A stretch of 18,040 nt of DNA from Saccoglossus kowalevskii (GCF_000003605.2 NW_003156736.1:682217-700256), one strand, 5' to 3'; positions 1 to 10,270 are shown, counted from the stretch's first letter. The notes: generated from the sequence alone by a model not told the origin. Program-made: numbers and translations.

Positions 1-765
1 TTCACACATTTACATTTACTTGACATCTGGCGAATCTGTATATAAAATAAAAAATAACTGTATAGCTGAAAAAACACACAATGTAGAAATCCTCATCTTA
101 ATACACATGTGAGTAATTGTACCATGGCTGTCTTAAATTGGTTAATGGGCGATCAACAATTTCAATGGTTATAATGCGGTAACTTGGTTATGGTATGTCT
201 ATGCAGAAAAACTACCCAGTACTTTGAATAAGTAACAATTGGATTACAAATTAAGCCAGAATTACCCAATTCATGACAGTTATAGAACAAATTAGTTAAA
301 TCATGGTCACTAGAAGGCTTCGGCAAACAAACCACTAATTGACACCTGAGCAAAGACATGAATTAATGAAGGTGGTTTAAGATAAGGTGTACTGTACTGG
401 CACTATCAGATTATTTCAGATAAAGAGACTGGACATCACGACTATGAATCAAGCGGAGATGACACTGAGATTAAAACATCAGGCATCAACAAGCTGTGAA
501 GGAAATTAACATGATGGTAAAATAGCAGAAACATAATTCAGAAAACCAGATTGCCATCAGATCTGTGGTTTAAGCATCCATGAACAACAAACAGGATTAT
601 AGCTACAGACCTACAAGCTGACTCACGAAAGCATTTACAACTGTGTGCATACACTTCCAAGGAACACCTCGCTTTGAGTTAACACAGTTACCCTTGTGAA
701 TGTAAATACCACAGAGGGCGCTACATCACATTTTCAGCTTGTGAACGAATAACAAACAAACTAAC
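1..765. other. Intron 4 of the GAS2-like gene; no further exon seen
   Basis: AT-rich DNA downstream of the exon 4 donor. I looked on the minus strand for the cysteine-rich GAR domain and found no match, so the next exon is presumably left of the window. The minus frame at 162-359 has no family resemblance. An AGAGGGCG (CGCCCTCT on the minus strand) at 713-720 resembles the end motif of the element at 6750-6972 but is alone here. Confidence 0.55.
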
Positions 766-968
766 CTCTTGGTCCAGCCTTTCTGCAGCTGTTTTAGGCC
801 TGACTTTCTTTCCTGGTGTTTTTGATGCTGATACCGGCCGCTTCTCTTCCTCTTGTTCAATTTCTTTTTCTAGCTTCACTAATCCCGGTGGTTCTATTCC
901 ATATTTGGATGCTATCCTGGCCAACTCGTATATACACACCAACACATCTTTTGGTTGCTTCAATAAAA
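766..968 (-). CDS. GAS2: GAS2-like exon 4: CH domain end and basic linker
   Basis: Acceptor TGTTATGTAG ends at 969; donor GAG|GTTAGT begins at 765. The 203 nt restore a split Val codon and end on a codon boundary (residues 129-196). The CH domain ends with [20 protein letters not shown]. The next ~35 residues are rich in Lys, Arg, Ser and Pro, as in the linker before the GAR domain of family members. The open frame seen upstream of the acceptor (to 1017) and past the donor is intronic read-through. Confidence 0.9.
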
Positions 969-3362
969 CTACATAACATTGAACACTGAGATCAAATTGT
1001 CTGATAAATTTTAACATCTTCTGCCAGCCCTAATTTTCTATTTATTTTGGTGCTTTGAGGAGGCTATGTGTAATACTGTAGAATACTTTATTTTAGCTGG
1101 AATTAATTTTTCGCTGAAAAGACTTTTTGGATGTTTTGTATGGAATTTATCTAAGTTGAATGAAAAATTTAGGAAAAAAGGTATATTCGCTGGATTTTCT
1201 TTTCACTGAATCATTCCTTCAGCAAAAATGGCGAAAATTAATTCCAAGTGAAAATAAAATATTTTACAGTAAGTTGAGCCATGAATCAAATCATTATTAC
1301 ATTGTTCATGTGTGTCAGTTTTTTTCATGATTTTGAAACTTTCACCTCTTTTGCCCCCAACCTGACACGGAGCCTTAGTTCGGATTTAAGATGAAACAAA
1401 CACAATGCATTTCCTAATTTTCTGTTTTGTATGCTTTTTTCTTTGTTAAATAAATAAATATTATTAATTAAAAAAAGCATTTACAGAACTTACCAAGTCC
1501 CTCTGACTCAAAGAGGCAAGCTTCTGGAACTCCATATTCCTTGCACCAAGCTAAAAAATTTGCAGTGTTATCTCTGGCAAAAAATGACCCTACACTGGCA
1601 TTCTGTCTGCATTTGATTTTCAGTTTTGGAAGTTCCTAAAAAGTAATTTTAAAACTTATAATCATTGATTGGTTTGTGGATGTATCCTTGGGTTGATAAA
1701 ATAAGGTTGGGAATTTCTACTGGGCCCAGAAATAAATATGAATGTTTCGGATCATGTGTGTCAACTTTTTTTCCAGTTTTGTCAAAAATTTTGAATGAAT
1801 AAAAAGAAATAAAAAAAATTTAGTTGTCTTAAACAACACAATAATATTTTTAAAAAAAAACAAGCTGGCATCAATTCTTGAAAAAAAATTACCATTCTAT
1901 GTATGTCACACAGTAGACGTCGAAATCTCATTTAGAGTGTGAGCCACAAAACTTGTTTTTTGCAGTCAAAAAATGTTTTTTGGTTGTTTTTTTAAAATAT
2001 TTTTGTTGTACCAGGCAACAGTCTCGGACATTGATTATCACGGCTGTCTCTCCTGACTTTTTTTTGTATGTGCAAATTGCAAATTGCAAGTGCAAAAAGT
2101 GTTGTATTCTCTAGCATCATAATGTTCACACTGACCTATGTAACTGGTAACTAAGGACACAATGATGGTAGAGAATAGAAAACTATTTACTTGCAATATT
2201 AAATTTTATGATTCTCAGTTTCTCTGGGTGATGAAACTTTTTTAAATGATGACCATTTTTTCAAAACAATAAATCCTTCGAAATTCCTGGTGGCAAAAGT
2301 GACATAATTTGTAATAACAAAGAATGAATTCACAATTGATGACTGGTGAAAGATTAGCCCAGAATTTATCATTCATATATGTGCTTTTTAATCAGTATTA
2401 CATTAATTAAGAAAATTATTCCAATTTAATGATTTTTACCTCACTGATAGCACCACTTTTTTGGCATTCCTCCGCTTTCTTCTGGATAACTGCAGCTAAT
2501 TTACATGGCAACACCCCGGTACAAAGAGATTCAAAAAAGTTTTCACCGGTGACTTCAATATCTGAAATTAAAAATACAAACTGAATCTCAGACCGAATGA
2601 CAGAAATAATTGATTTTGATACAGTTTTACATTAAAATTTGGTCATCTTGAAATGTATCATAAAACAAAAGCATGTACATATGTATATTATTGTGTGTTT
2701 ATGTGAAGTGTAAACTAAATCTATAACTGGCCTGGGCATGCACTGGGCAAAATCGTTGATATACCAGGGGTACATTTGCGTATTCGAATGTGTATATTCC
2801 CAATATTCGAAGATATACGTTAGTCAGCGCACACGTACATTCAACGTGTGTACGGGGAATACGCAACGTATATTCACACATTCGGAACATACTGATACGT
2901 AAATATACACAGCAGTATTATATTTAAGCAGGCCGGAAGTATACAGTGCACACATTAACATACACATAATGCAAAACTGTCAAAATACGTAGCACATATG
3001 TACGTATATTCCACGATTTGTATACATAATCATGATATCCGTGTATACTGAATGTATACCGTGAATATACACAAAATGTACATCTGTGTATACAATTGCA
3101 ACAATTTTACCCAATGATGTCAGAAATACAGGTGTGAATAAATGGACGGACGCACACACAAAGAAATTTTGTTCAGACTACGTCCAAACACTATTGGTAA
3201 ACTGTGTAAAATATACAGCTATATCTTATGCGTTCACCTACCAATTAGCTTTGATAACCAATCTGCTAAGTCCTCTCTAAGTGGTGCTAAACTAGCTTGA
3301 GCAGATGCTGCTATCTCTTGTGACATCGCCAGTGAAGGGTCATCATTGTGATCCCCGTCCAT
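766..3362 (-). CDS. GAS2: GAS2-family protein, N-terminal part (CH domain); join of 4 exons, 3' end outside window
   Basis: Gene model: complement(join(766..968, 1494..1635, 2440..2561, 3242..3362)), partial at its 3' end. Seen: the four exons give coding lengths of 121, 122, 142 and 203 nt, joined in phases 1, 0 and 1 with GT/AG at every junction, giving 196 residues without a stop. Residues ~28-158 match the single calponin-homology (CH) domain of growth-arrest-specific protein 2, including the blocks [24 protein letters not shown] and [21 protein letters not shown] basic Ser/Lys/Pro linker follows. Known: GAS2 proteins bind actin with the CH domain and microtubule ends with a C-terminal GAR (Gas2) domain, coupling the two filament systems. 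No GAR sequence is readable in 1-765, so those exons should lie to the left. GAS2 is preferred, but a GAS2L3-type paralogue cannot be excluded without the GAR and tail. Family assignment is very sure; the orthology symbol is less so. Confidence 0.88.
1076..1269. mobile_element. TA-flanked MITE in GAS2-like intron 3
   Basis: Inverted ends CTGTAGAATACTTTATTTT at 1076-1094 and, read on the minus strand, CTGTAAAATATTTTATTTTC from 1269. Each is followed by a similar GGAATTAATTTT-TCGC block, so the arms match imperfectly over about 40 bp. Both ends abut TA (1074-1075 and 1270-1271), fitting a TA target duplication as made by Tc1/mariner-type transposases. 194 bp with no coding capacity. A second element with the same ends lies at 11103-11287. 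Confidence 0.75.
1494..1635 (-). CDS. GAS2: GAS2-like exon 3: CH domain core
   Basis: Acceptor CTTTTTAG ends at 1636; donor G|GTAAGT begins at 1493. The 142 nt encode residues 82-128 plus one base. This is the most diagnostic exon: [16 protein letters not shown] is close to invariant in GAS2 proteins, and [10 protein letters not shown] precedes the family's conserved LVL-K-P segment, which opens the next exon. Confidence 0.9.
2440..2561 (-). CDS. GAS2: GAS2-like exon 2: CH domain, first half
   Basis: Acceptor TTTTTAATTTCAG ends at 2562; donor GAG|GTAAAA begins at 2439. The 122 nt complete a split Asp codon and end on a codon boundary, giving residues 41-81. The block [18 protein letters not shown] corresponds to the conserved NGVLLC-L-A-IQ helix of GAS2 CH domains. 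Phase is fully consistent with both neighbours. Confidence 0.87.
2690..3110. repeat. Alternating purine-pyrimidine repeat region in GAS2-like intron 1
   Basis: Dense in degenerate GTATATAC/GTGTATAC/CGTATATTC motifs recurring every few tens of bases in both orientations. It also has short hairpins, such as CACACGT-7 nt-ACGTGTG near 2830 and a CGAATGTGTATATTC arm near 2784 mirrored at about 2866-2884. No terminal repeats or duplication could be fixed. It may be a decayed element or a local expansion of TA/TG dinucleotides. Open frames across it (2699-2890 minus, 3086-3280 plus) are not coding. Confidence 0.5.
3242..3362 (-). CDS. GAS2: GAS2-like exon 1 (coding): start codon and N-terminal extension
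   Basis: Starts at the ATG at 3362-3360 and ends at the donor G|GTAGGT (intron from 3241 downward), leaving one base over (phase 1). It encodes 40 residues: an acidic start (MDGDHNDD), then [14 protein letters not shown], which aligns with the first helix of the GAS2 CH domain. The frame upstream is open back to a TAA about 55 nt before the ATG, with no other in-frame ATG, which supports this start. A CACAG at about 3380 could be an acceptor, so an upstream 5'-UTR exon is possible. The alternative donor 4 nt further (GTAG|GTGA) breaks phase with exon 2. Confidence 0.85.
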
Positions 3363-3898
3363 TTCTTTCAAACTGTGTTTCAGAGTAAACAACAACAAAA
3401 GAGAACCAACAAGTTAAACAAAGTATCACAGCACTTTCGTTTTCGCTATATAATTAGTACATGTACAGTAAAGGGCATAAAACTGTGGTCATTAGAAATG
3501 TTTTTATAAATATACATTTTTATAAATCAAATTGACCAATCCGGCAATGGTACTGTGACGCAAACACTGATTATGTGGGTAGCCTCAGTTGCTGCTACAT
3601 CAAATGAAGGGATGTGCACACATTATGAGTTTAGCCAATCACTATTTACTACCTGGATTTGAATGAAAGCTGATGATCGGAAATGTTATGTATTTACACA
3701 GTATGAAATGTCTGAACACAGGCAATGGTGTGTTTGGTGTGTGTCATTGTAGCCAAATGGCACACCTTCGTAAAAGTGGTTTGAACTAACCAATTCTAAT
3801 CATGTAATGATCTTGAGATGCGCATTGCAAACCAGTCAGCAACTTAGCTGGCAATGTTGATGTTTTGGTGTTTGGAATAACATGGCGGTGACAGTAAT
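3363..3898. other. 5' flank of the GAS2-like gene; no feature assigned
   Basis: About 540 bp between the GAS2-like start codon and the first transposon. It should contain the 5' UTR and possibly the promoter, but I see no convincing TATA box, CpG-rich core or initiator. No open frame of note. Confidence 0.4.
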
Positions 3899-3904
3899 AA
3901 ATGA

Positions 3905-5219
3905 CAGTGTTCTCCCCAGGAATTTAAACCACTGTATATTTTATAAACACTTATTTTGGGCACTTTTGTAATATTAATGAGCTCGGTCACAGTGCAAATA
4001 TTGTCGTTATTGGAGTCAAAATATTACGTTCACAATTTAGAAGAGATTGAATTTTAAAATGAAACATTCGCGAAATGCAAATGCTGCAGACTAAAAGGAA
4101 ACAAACAAATTGTAAAAGGTTAAAGGTTAAATGAAACACATTTGAAACGTTTGAGCCAGGATTATGTTCACGACTTTCATGATCTTATTTACTACAAAAT
4201 TCTCCTTCAAAAAATTGACCATGTAATTATTTGGCGGATTGCTGGTTATTATTCCGACCATCAGCTTCTACAACGTTTACATTTACAGTAATGAACAAAT
4301 AACACTTCCAAATGATCATCAAAGTTACGCCGTGACATAACTTACTTCACGATGTTATACACCTGTTATACCAACAATTCCTCTTACTCATGATGCCAAC
4401 AACACAGATCTGCCATGATAGTTGTGACGCATTAGTTGACCAGCATGTGTACTTTGACCCGATGGGTCAAAAACGCCATTAACCAATTAGAATGCCGCAT
4501 GGTAATGCCAGTAGAACTCAAAGTTTTCCGAATGGTAGTGATCATAAAAATTACATTGCGGAAGTAAAGTGATGTCGTAGCACGATGAGTTGGTATGGAT
4601 TTCAGATAAAAACTGCATGATCATTTTCAAAAGAGGTGATTAGCAATTTTTAAAAGGTAAAAGAAGTTTTGAAAGAAGAGTTTTTACATGATTCACGATG
4701 ATAACAGTTGAAATGTGTTTTACCCAATCACGCAATAAACATGTTGTTTTTTTTCTTGAGTAGCGTAAACTGATCGTGAACTCCGCTTTGCCCATGTTAC
4801 ATCGGGGTGGAATTGATTTTTAAAGAATTTTAGCTTTCAATCTAAAGACTGCGTCTATCGTCAGAAAATATTTACTTACTTACAAACAAAGAGGTGCTAA
4901 TTTTACAAAATTGACTTGTATTGTTTAATTAGCCGCTACCACATCATGTGACTATTGTTTACAAATTATTATCCACGACTGGCATGATGCGTGTCGGTCG
5001 GTACGTAAGTATAATAACGATATGACGATAGTCGGAAGCGTTTCCGTGGTAGTCACTAATTTTGAGTGCCGGTCGGGTCGACCAGCGTGATGAGATCCCC
5101 AATGAAAAAAGCACTGTGGCGGCCTTGCTAATCACCGTGGCGGTGTCAGACCAGTGTGGCGGCAAATCGAAGCACTGTGGCGGGGCCGCCACGCTGTTTA
5201 CATCCTGGGGAGAACACTG
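3905..5219. mobile_element. hAT-like non-autonomous DNA transposon with 6-bp TSD
   Basis: The ends are inverted repeats: CAGTGTTCTCCCCAGGA at 3905-3921, and the same 17 bases on the minus strand starting at 5219. The element is bracketed by an exact AAATGA at 3899-3904 and 5220-5225. CAGTG-type termini are typical of hAT-superfamily elements, although the canonical hAT duplication is 8 bp, so the family is an inference. The 1315-bp interior has no transposase frame. The right end carries subterminal GTGGCGG repeats. The minus frame at 4959-5342 runs through this end and is not a gene. Confidence 0.8.
5113..5196. repeat. Subterminal GTGGCGG repeat array
   Basis: Four degenerate copies of a CA(C/G)(T/C)GTGGCGG motif at about 5113, 5142, 5152 and 5173, the last followed by an inverted GGGCCGCCAC. 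They sit within 110 bp of the right end of the 3905-5219 element and are absent from its left end. Short subterminal repeats of this kind act as transposase binding sites in hAT elements; that role here is inference. Confidence 0.6.
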
Positions 5220-5225
5220 AAATGA

Positions 5226-6749
5226 TGTTGATTGTTGCTTCCAATGAATATTTATGTTTGATCGACGTAAAACAATACACACATTCGAACACAAGACAGA
5301 ATATGCAATAAGGTCAATCCTTTTGTAATAACTATGGTACAATCCTAGTCTGCCAATCAGATGAATACATGGACCTGTGAAATCTGTTTAAACATTTAAT
5401 TTCAATGGTTCAGATTAATATATTTCAAGGCCTTGCTGCAACCTCACCCCTACAAACATGTGTTTATTCAACATTTGTTATCACAAACCCCTTTAACTTG
5501 ACTTTTGATCTTTCAGAAACAGTGACTAGGTTTATTATTACAATTCACGTTATTTAACAGGTGGTTTTTATGGTTTAATGTTTGTAGGAAATACACTTAT
5601 TTATTTTTAAAATTATTGTTAGACCACACATTTGTCCGCATTTAAATTAATATGAAGATACGTCTCTGCGTCTCAAAGATTGTCAAAGTCGTTGACCTTG
5701 GTCAGTTGTGCTGTAAATATACATGAATAACGATTTCTTCTAAACATTGCATTACATTAAAATCGAAGGGCAGTGGTAATAGGGTACCACAATAAAGACA
5801 TGTAGATGTGGAATCCAGCAGAACAGAAATCAACAATCGCGTTATTAATTACTATGATCGTGAACTTCGTTGTCATTAGAAACACATATTGAAATTCAAC
5901 AAATTCAAACGATATGACTAAACCGAAACTAAACACTGGCAGACAGTATGTACTACACTAGTTCAACTTTCTCAGTGCGCGTTCCGGTACGTTATTCACA
6001 CTTACCGTTCAAGTTATGTGGGCGTACTAATGTCCGTATTCTGTTAGCGTCTGTCCAAAAAGACGGCATTTTATTCCTTCTTTCCGTCCGATTCTCAGCA
6101 GGACCCCATGATTACCTTCGCATTTCTTCACATTATAGAAGCGACTTCCGCTTGTTTGTTCGTGCGATATTTGCTCCAATGTAAGTTGAACGTTAACCTT
6201 ATTTGAACCCTGTGGCTGACCAATAACATCGCATGTATTCTGAGAAATTATTCCTTTATTATTAGTGAACTAATGAGATAATATTTATACCTCATTTCCT
6301 CAAAACTGATATTAGCGTTGGAAAATAAATAATTTGCCATTTTTAATCCAGCAAATCAGTGTCTCTCGGGTTGTGTAGAAAACTAGGAGCTAGAGGATAA
6401 TAATAATAAATTAATTAAACAAACTTAAATTATTCAAATTGAAACTTGAGGTTTATATTGGCCGACTGAATGACATTGGAACGTTTTCAAATTACGTCAC
6501 AAGTTGAGCACTGAGCTCGCTCGCTGATTGGCTTGTTGGATTCCAAATTATGTATGGTGTTTCAATAATTTCTAACTTTATTTGCTTTTTTTTTCTATCT
6601 TTGTTACAGTCATTCAATTGCTGTCTCCGAAGGTCATTATACTTGTCATTGTCATGAGTTTGCTGGCCAACTTTCTCAAACGTTTCAAGCAGACCTCAAG
6701 TAATCAGTAATTCATCAGTTTCATGAGTGACAGATTCAATACATCATTC
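5226..6749. other. Intergenic AT-rich DNA, no gene supported
   Basis: About 1.5 kb with no protein frame I recognise. The plus frame at 5948-6184 (78 codons) has no splice context or family resemblance. A TTACGTCAC at about 6492 and a GATTGG at about 6525 resemble CRE and inverted CCAAT boxes but are unaccompanied by a gene start. Confidence 0.4.
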
Positions 6750-6972
6750 CTATAAATCGCGCCCTCTAGTGATGGCACTTCTTTGACGTAAACATGACAT
6801 ATGTAGGTGAAGAAAGCGTCGTTCACATCGACCATTGTGTTTTGTTTGTAGTCGTTGGTCATCTAGAATATAGTAACAAAAACATATTCTCCATTGATGG
6901 ACAATTACTGATCAAAACAGCACCGTAGTGTCGTCATAGAAGCATCTCATCACCAGAGGGCGCGATCTATAG
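6750..6972. mobile_element. Inverted-repeat MITE with CGCCCTCT ends
   Basis: The left arm at 6750-6787 begins CTATAAATCGCGCCCTCT. The right arm, read on the minus strand from 6972, begins CTATAGATCGCGCCCTCT. The arms continue as (A/G)GTGATG, then a looser CTTCT-TGAC, about 40 bp in all with scattered mismatches. TATA at both outer ends (6751-6754, 6968-6971) may be a 4-bp target duplication or part of the repeat. The interior is non-coding. It lies only 18 bp from element A. Confidence 0.68.
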
Positions 6973-6990
6973 AACAAGTCACATCAGAGA

Positions 6991-7319
6991 ATCCTCGGGG
7001 GCGGAGCTACGTCACGGACGTTCTACGTTGCTAAGACGCGCACCACTGTACCACGTATTTCTATGGGCTTTGTGCGCGCTGCTATGGAACGCCGGTGGAG
7101 CCGGTGAAAACTCGAGAAAACAACACAAACTCAACTTTGAAGTAATCCTGAACAACCAAATTCATATATGTTACACACGTGGGGCTAATCTTGTTACACT
7201 GTTCAGGGAACTCTCAACAACCATTGCAAAGTACCGTTTTCTGCGAGTTTTTTGGTCTTTGTTTTCACCGCCAGGGTTGCCAGGCGGTAGAAAATGCCCG
7301 GATGTCCGCCCCCGAGGAT
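6991..7319 (-). mobile_element. GC-ended MITE family, copy A (complete)
   Basis: A perfect 15-bp terminal inverted repeat: ATCCTCGGGGGCGGA at 6991-7005 and its complement at 7305-7319. The interior on the minus strand matches copies B (9981-10990) and C (about 14746-14890), including ACCGCCTGGCAAC, a GAAAACAAAG block and a GTACTTTG block. Strand is set so that A reads in the same sense as B. At 329 bp with no coding capacity it is a typical MITE. The plus frame at 7028-7441 overlaps it and is not a gene. No clear target duplication is visible. Confidence 0.8.
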
Positions 7320-7685
7320 ATATAAGCGTCAGAAGTGTGCGTGACACGAGTCAAAACGGCAACATCTCTTTTATAAAATTGAAGTTCACAAAACCCATTG
7401 CATTTAAACCAATTCCATCACATCAATACCCTCAAACTTAGTACATCATTACACACAGACAATTGTCACGAGTCTGTTTACAGTAAAGCCATGTAGTTTC
7501 TATGACAACCACATCATTGATGACATTGGGCATAATTAATTGATTAATATATTTGCGCAAAAAAAAGTACCCTATATCATTCAATAAACTTTGGAAGTAT
7601 TGGACGTGACCCTGCTGTTCGTTGAGTGGTTCTTGCGATATTCACGGAAGAGATGAAAGTTGGCAAATTGTTATATACATGTATT

Positions 7686-8474
7686 CAGTGGCGGCGGCAT
7701 AGCGGGGGAGGGGGCAGAGAGAGCAGTCGTCCCCTCGAAAAAATGTTAGTGGGCGTCGCCCCTCCAAAATCAAGCTGAAACCCTTCATGTCAGCAAAATT
7801 TGCCCCTCCATATGCAGGAAATAGCGTTTCCGAGGGTCTAGATTTCATAAAATGTTTAAGGGGAAGTGTGATAGGTATTTTTGATGGTTAAAAACCTTTC
7901 ACTTAGGTAACCGGGATTCGGTCGTTTCCACGCTAGGCTGACAAAAACACACACCAGCTTCGTTCATGTTCCCAAACGATTCTCCGCCAAGTCCCTGGTT
8001 TTCACCCGAGACAGCATTAAATCACTCTTTATTTCTTGTCACTCCTTAACCAATTACAATCAGTATAAGAGACTCCAAGGCCTTGCCTTCAAACAAACAA
8101 CCAATCCATGAAAGTTTTACACATCATAATCAATTAATTACTCGTCAAGCTGTCTAGAAAAAACACTACTATATATTGTCAACACTAACTAATATTGATG
8201 GGGTAATAGTCTCGCACTAACATTCCACAAAGATACCACCTTAGTTAAAATCGCAAACAAAATTGGTTTAGGATTACAGCTACTGTATTGTATCTTAAAA
8301 ACTGCAGAGTCATAAGATGTTTTTGGTTGATTTCGACCAGCTCGCCATCTGGTCTTGTCATTAACCTTTATCAGTATATGTCATGGCAACCACTGTCAAA
8401 CTGACTGAAATATAAATCATGACAGAAGCATGCCCGGATAAGGTCCCATGCAAAATTTTGTGCCGCCGCCTCTG
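7686..8474. mobile_element. hAT-like non-autonomous element
   Basis: CAGTGGCGGCGGCA at 7686-7699 is mirrored by the complement of CAGAGGCGGCGGCA ending at 8474 (13 of 14 match). The left end continues into a G-rich run and a pyrimidine-rich CGCCCCTCC segment, a layout familiar from CAGTGGCGG-ended hAT elements of invertebrates. Flanks (TATT before, ATATT after) give no clean 8-bp duplication. The 789-bp interior is non-coding; the minus frame at 7642-7848 is incidental. The pairing of these ends as one element is inferred from the repeat alone. Confidence 0.55.
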
Positions 8475-8707
8475 ATATTACAGTGAGAAAAGCCGAGAAA
8501 CATAGTCCATTCAGGTTTTGATCTTTATATTGGCCTACGATTTATGGAACACCTAAGTCCAGTAATATCTTTTTGTTCTTAGGCAATGACATAGTACATG
8601 ATCATGTCGAGGTTAATGATGAAAGTACAGAAGGCATTGGTTGTTATGGTCCAAATTCAAGTCTATAATCGTATGACCAGCCCACCAACTTGTATTCAAA
8701 CGTTTAA

Positions 8708-8864
8708 AGCGGGGGAGTCGCCACCTGCGCCTGCGTCAGATGGCCATAGCGTGTCACTGTTTACAAACAAGCGTCCACCCAGGAGCCTTTGCGTTTTTAG
8801 TTTGTGTTGTTATCATCGCTTGGAACTCAATTCTCGCGCGTGCGCAGGTGACGACCCTCCCGCT
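8708..8864. mobile_element. TTAA-flanked MITE
   Basis: The left end AGCGGGGGAGTCGCCACCTG (8708-8727) matches the minus-strand right end AGCGGGAGGGTCGTCACCTG from 8864. The arms match at about 25 of 32 positions. TTAA stands immediately outside both ends (8704-8707, 8865-8868), which is the target duplication made by piggyBac-type transposases and a few others. 157 bp, non-coding. The plus frame at 8598-8873 runs across it and is spurious. Confidence 0.78.
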
Positions 8865-8869
8865 TTAAA

Positions 8870-9980
8870 TTAAACAGTATGCATGCAAGCCTGTAAATGT
8901 ACTTGCAGCGAGAAGCACAGAGAACAAGACGCCATTTTGTAACATGTGGGGGTATCCCGAATATCTAACAGACGATAAAAAAAAACGATTTCACATTAAC
9001 AAAAAATTGAGTTTGACAGTATGTCTATGAATGAATCCCGATTGGAAAGGATTCACGTACAGTGGAGACACATTATCTGAGGTGCATATGAGATTCGCTT
9101 TTGAAATACCATCTTGATATCAAATAAGGTCACCATTGCAGATGCTTCACCTATATCCTGGTGCTTGGAAATAAGTGGGACATTAGAAAATGGAGTGTCC
9201 CTATAATAATGACGTATCTCGACGAAAGACAAAACAACAAACGCAGAAATGGAAAGTACACAAAAGTGGAAATAACAACATACTCAATCGAAATTCATAG
9301 TCCAAAGAAAATTTACAAATTCAAGAACTCATAACAACCAAATAACTGACAAACAATAAAGAAAAACATTGTACACATATCCAAATCAATAAGAGAAAAT
9401 TATATATGAACCCCATGTATTTCGCACAGAGCACGGTTAGTAACCGTCCGGGGTAACCGTGCACAGAGTGAGCACTGCTCCACGCATGCGCGAGATATAT
9501 GGGTCTCATATAAACAAAGATGGTGACTGTGCAGATCAACGAATACAAACTAAATCATTACCAAGCTTTAATTAGGTAATTAATTAAGTGATCGGAAGGT
9601 ATCGAAGAAGTCAACGGTGGTAATTTGTACAAGTCTCGCCCAGGTCAAACCTCTAACTTGTGAGTTTCCATTAGAAGCGCGCATTGGATTGTGGGAAAAA
9701 ATCACGACGAAACTTTAGTAATACTTCACGCCAGAAGGTATTTGTGTTGAACATGTAGCAATTTCCAGAAGTGTTTATAGTCAACCCACTATTGCTGAAA
9801 TTGCCAAAACCATAGAAATCACCGCTGAATGACTGCATTCGCAGTTCAGACTATATCAAAATTACCCACAATGCAACACTAAATGATATGTGTGGACATT
9901 CTTGTCAATTGAATTGATAGAATCATTGATAGTCATGAATCCGATGACAAACATTATATATTTTGAATATCCTTATGAAT
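8870..9980. other. Intergenic DNA, no gene supported
   Basis: About 1.1 kb. The minus frame at 9321-9548 and the plus frame at 9890-10078 show no family motifs; the latter runs into element B. It contains the palindrome at 9431-9462, and a GGATTGTGGG (9684) facing CCCACAATGC (9865), which may be ends of a decayed element. Confidence 0.4.
9431..9462. repeat. Overlapping palindromes (ACGGTTA/TAACCGT)
   Basis: ACGGTTA-G-TAACCGT (9433-9447) is a near-perfect 15-bp palindrome. The first arm, extended to GCACGGTTA (9431-9439), also pairs with TAACCGTGC (9454-9462), so two mutually exclusive hairpins are possible. No adjacent gene suggests a role; it could be the remnant of a transposon end. Confidence 0.55.
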
Positions 9981-10270
9981 ATTCTCGGGCGGACATCCGG
10001 GCATTTTCACCTCCTGGTAACGGGCATTGCGGTAAAAACAAAGGCCGAAAACTCCCAGAAAACTGTACTTTGGGATAGTTGATAAGACTCTACTCACTGT
10101 GTATAAACAAGATATATGTGCATCATGATCATATATATATTCGGTTGCTCAGGGTTACTTCGAAGTTGAGTTTGTGCTGTTTTCTCGACTTTAATAGCTG
10201 TTTTCACCGACTACGACCGGCGTTCCACAGCGCAGCTTGCGAGGAGCCCATAGAATTACAGATTAGAAAT

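Noticed and set aside
4959-5342. 127-codon minus frame
   Set aside because: It spans the right inverted end and subterminal repeats of the 3905-5219 transposon; no recognisable domain.
6490-6535. CRE-like TTACGTCAC and CCAAT-like GATTGG as a promoter
   Set aside because: No gene starts downstream; the next 800 bp are two transposons. Short motifs like these occur by chance.
7028-7441. 137-codon plus frame, the longest in the window
   Set aside because: It overlaps the terminal part of MITE copy A (6991-7319) and runs out into non-repeated DNA; no family motif. Its length is partly due to the GC-rich element.
8598-8873. 91-codon plus frame
   Set aside because: Its second half is the TTAA-flanked MITE, ending just past the element's inverted repeat; not a gene.
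9678-9880. Facing GCATTGGATTGTGGG and CCCACAATGCAAC as MITE ends
   Set aside because: Similarity is limited to about ten bases and no duplication was found at the flanks.
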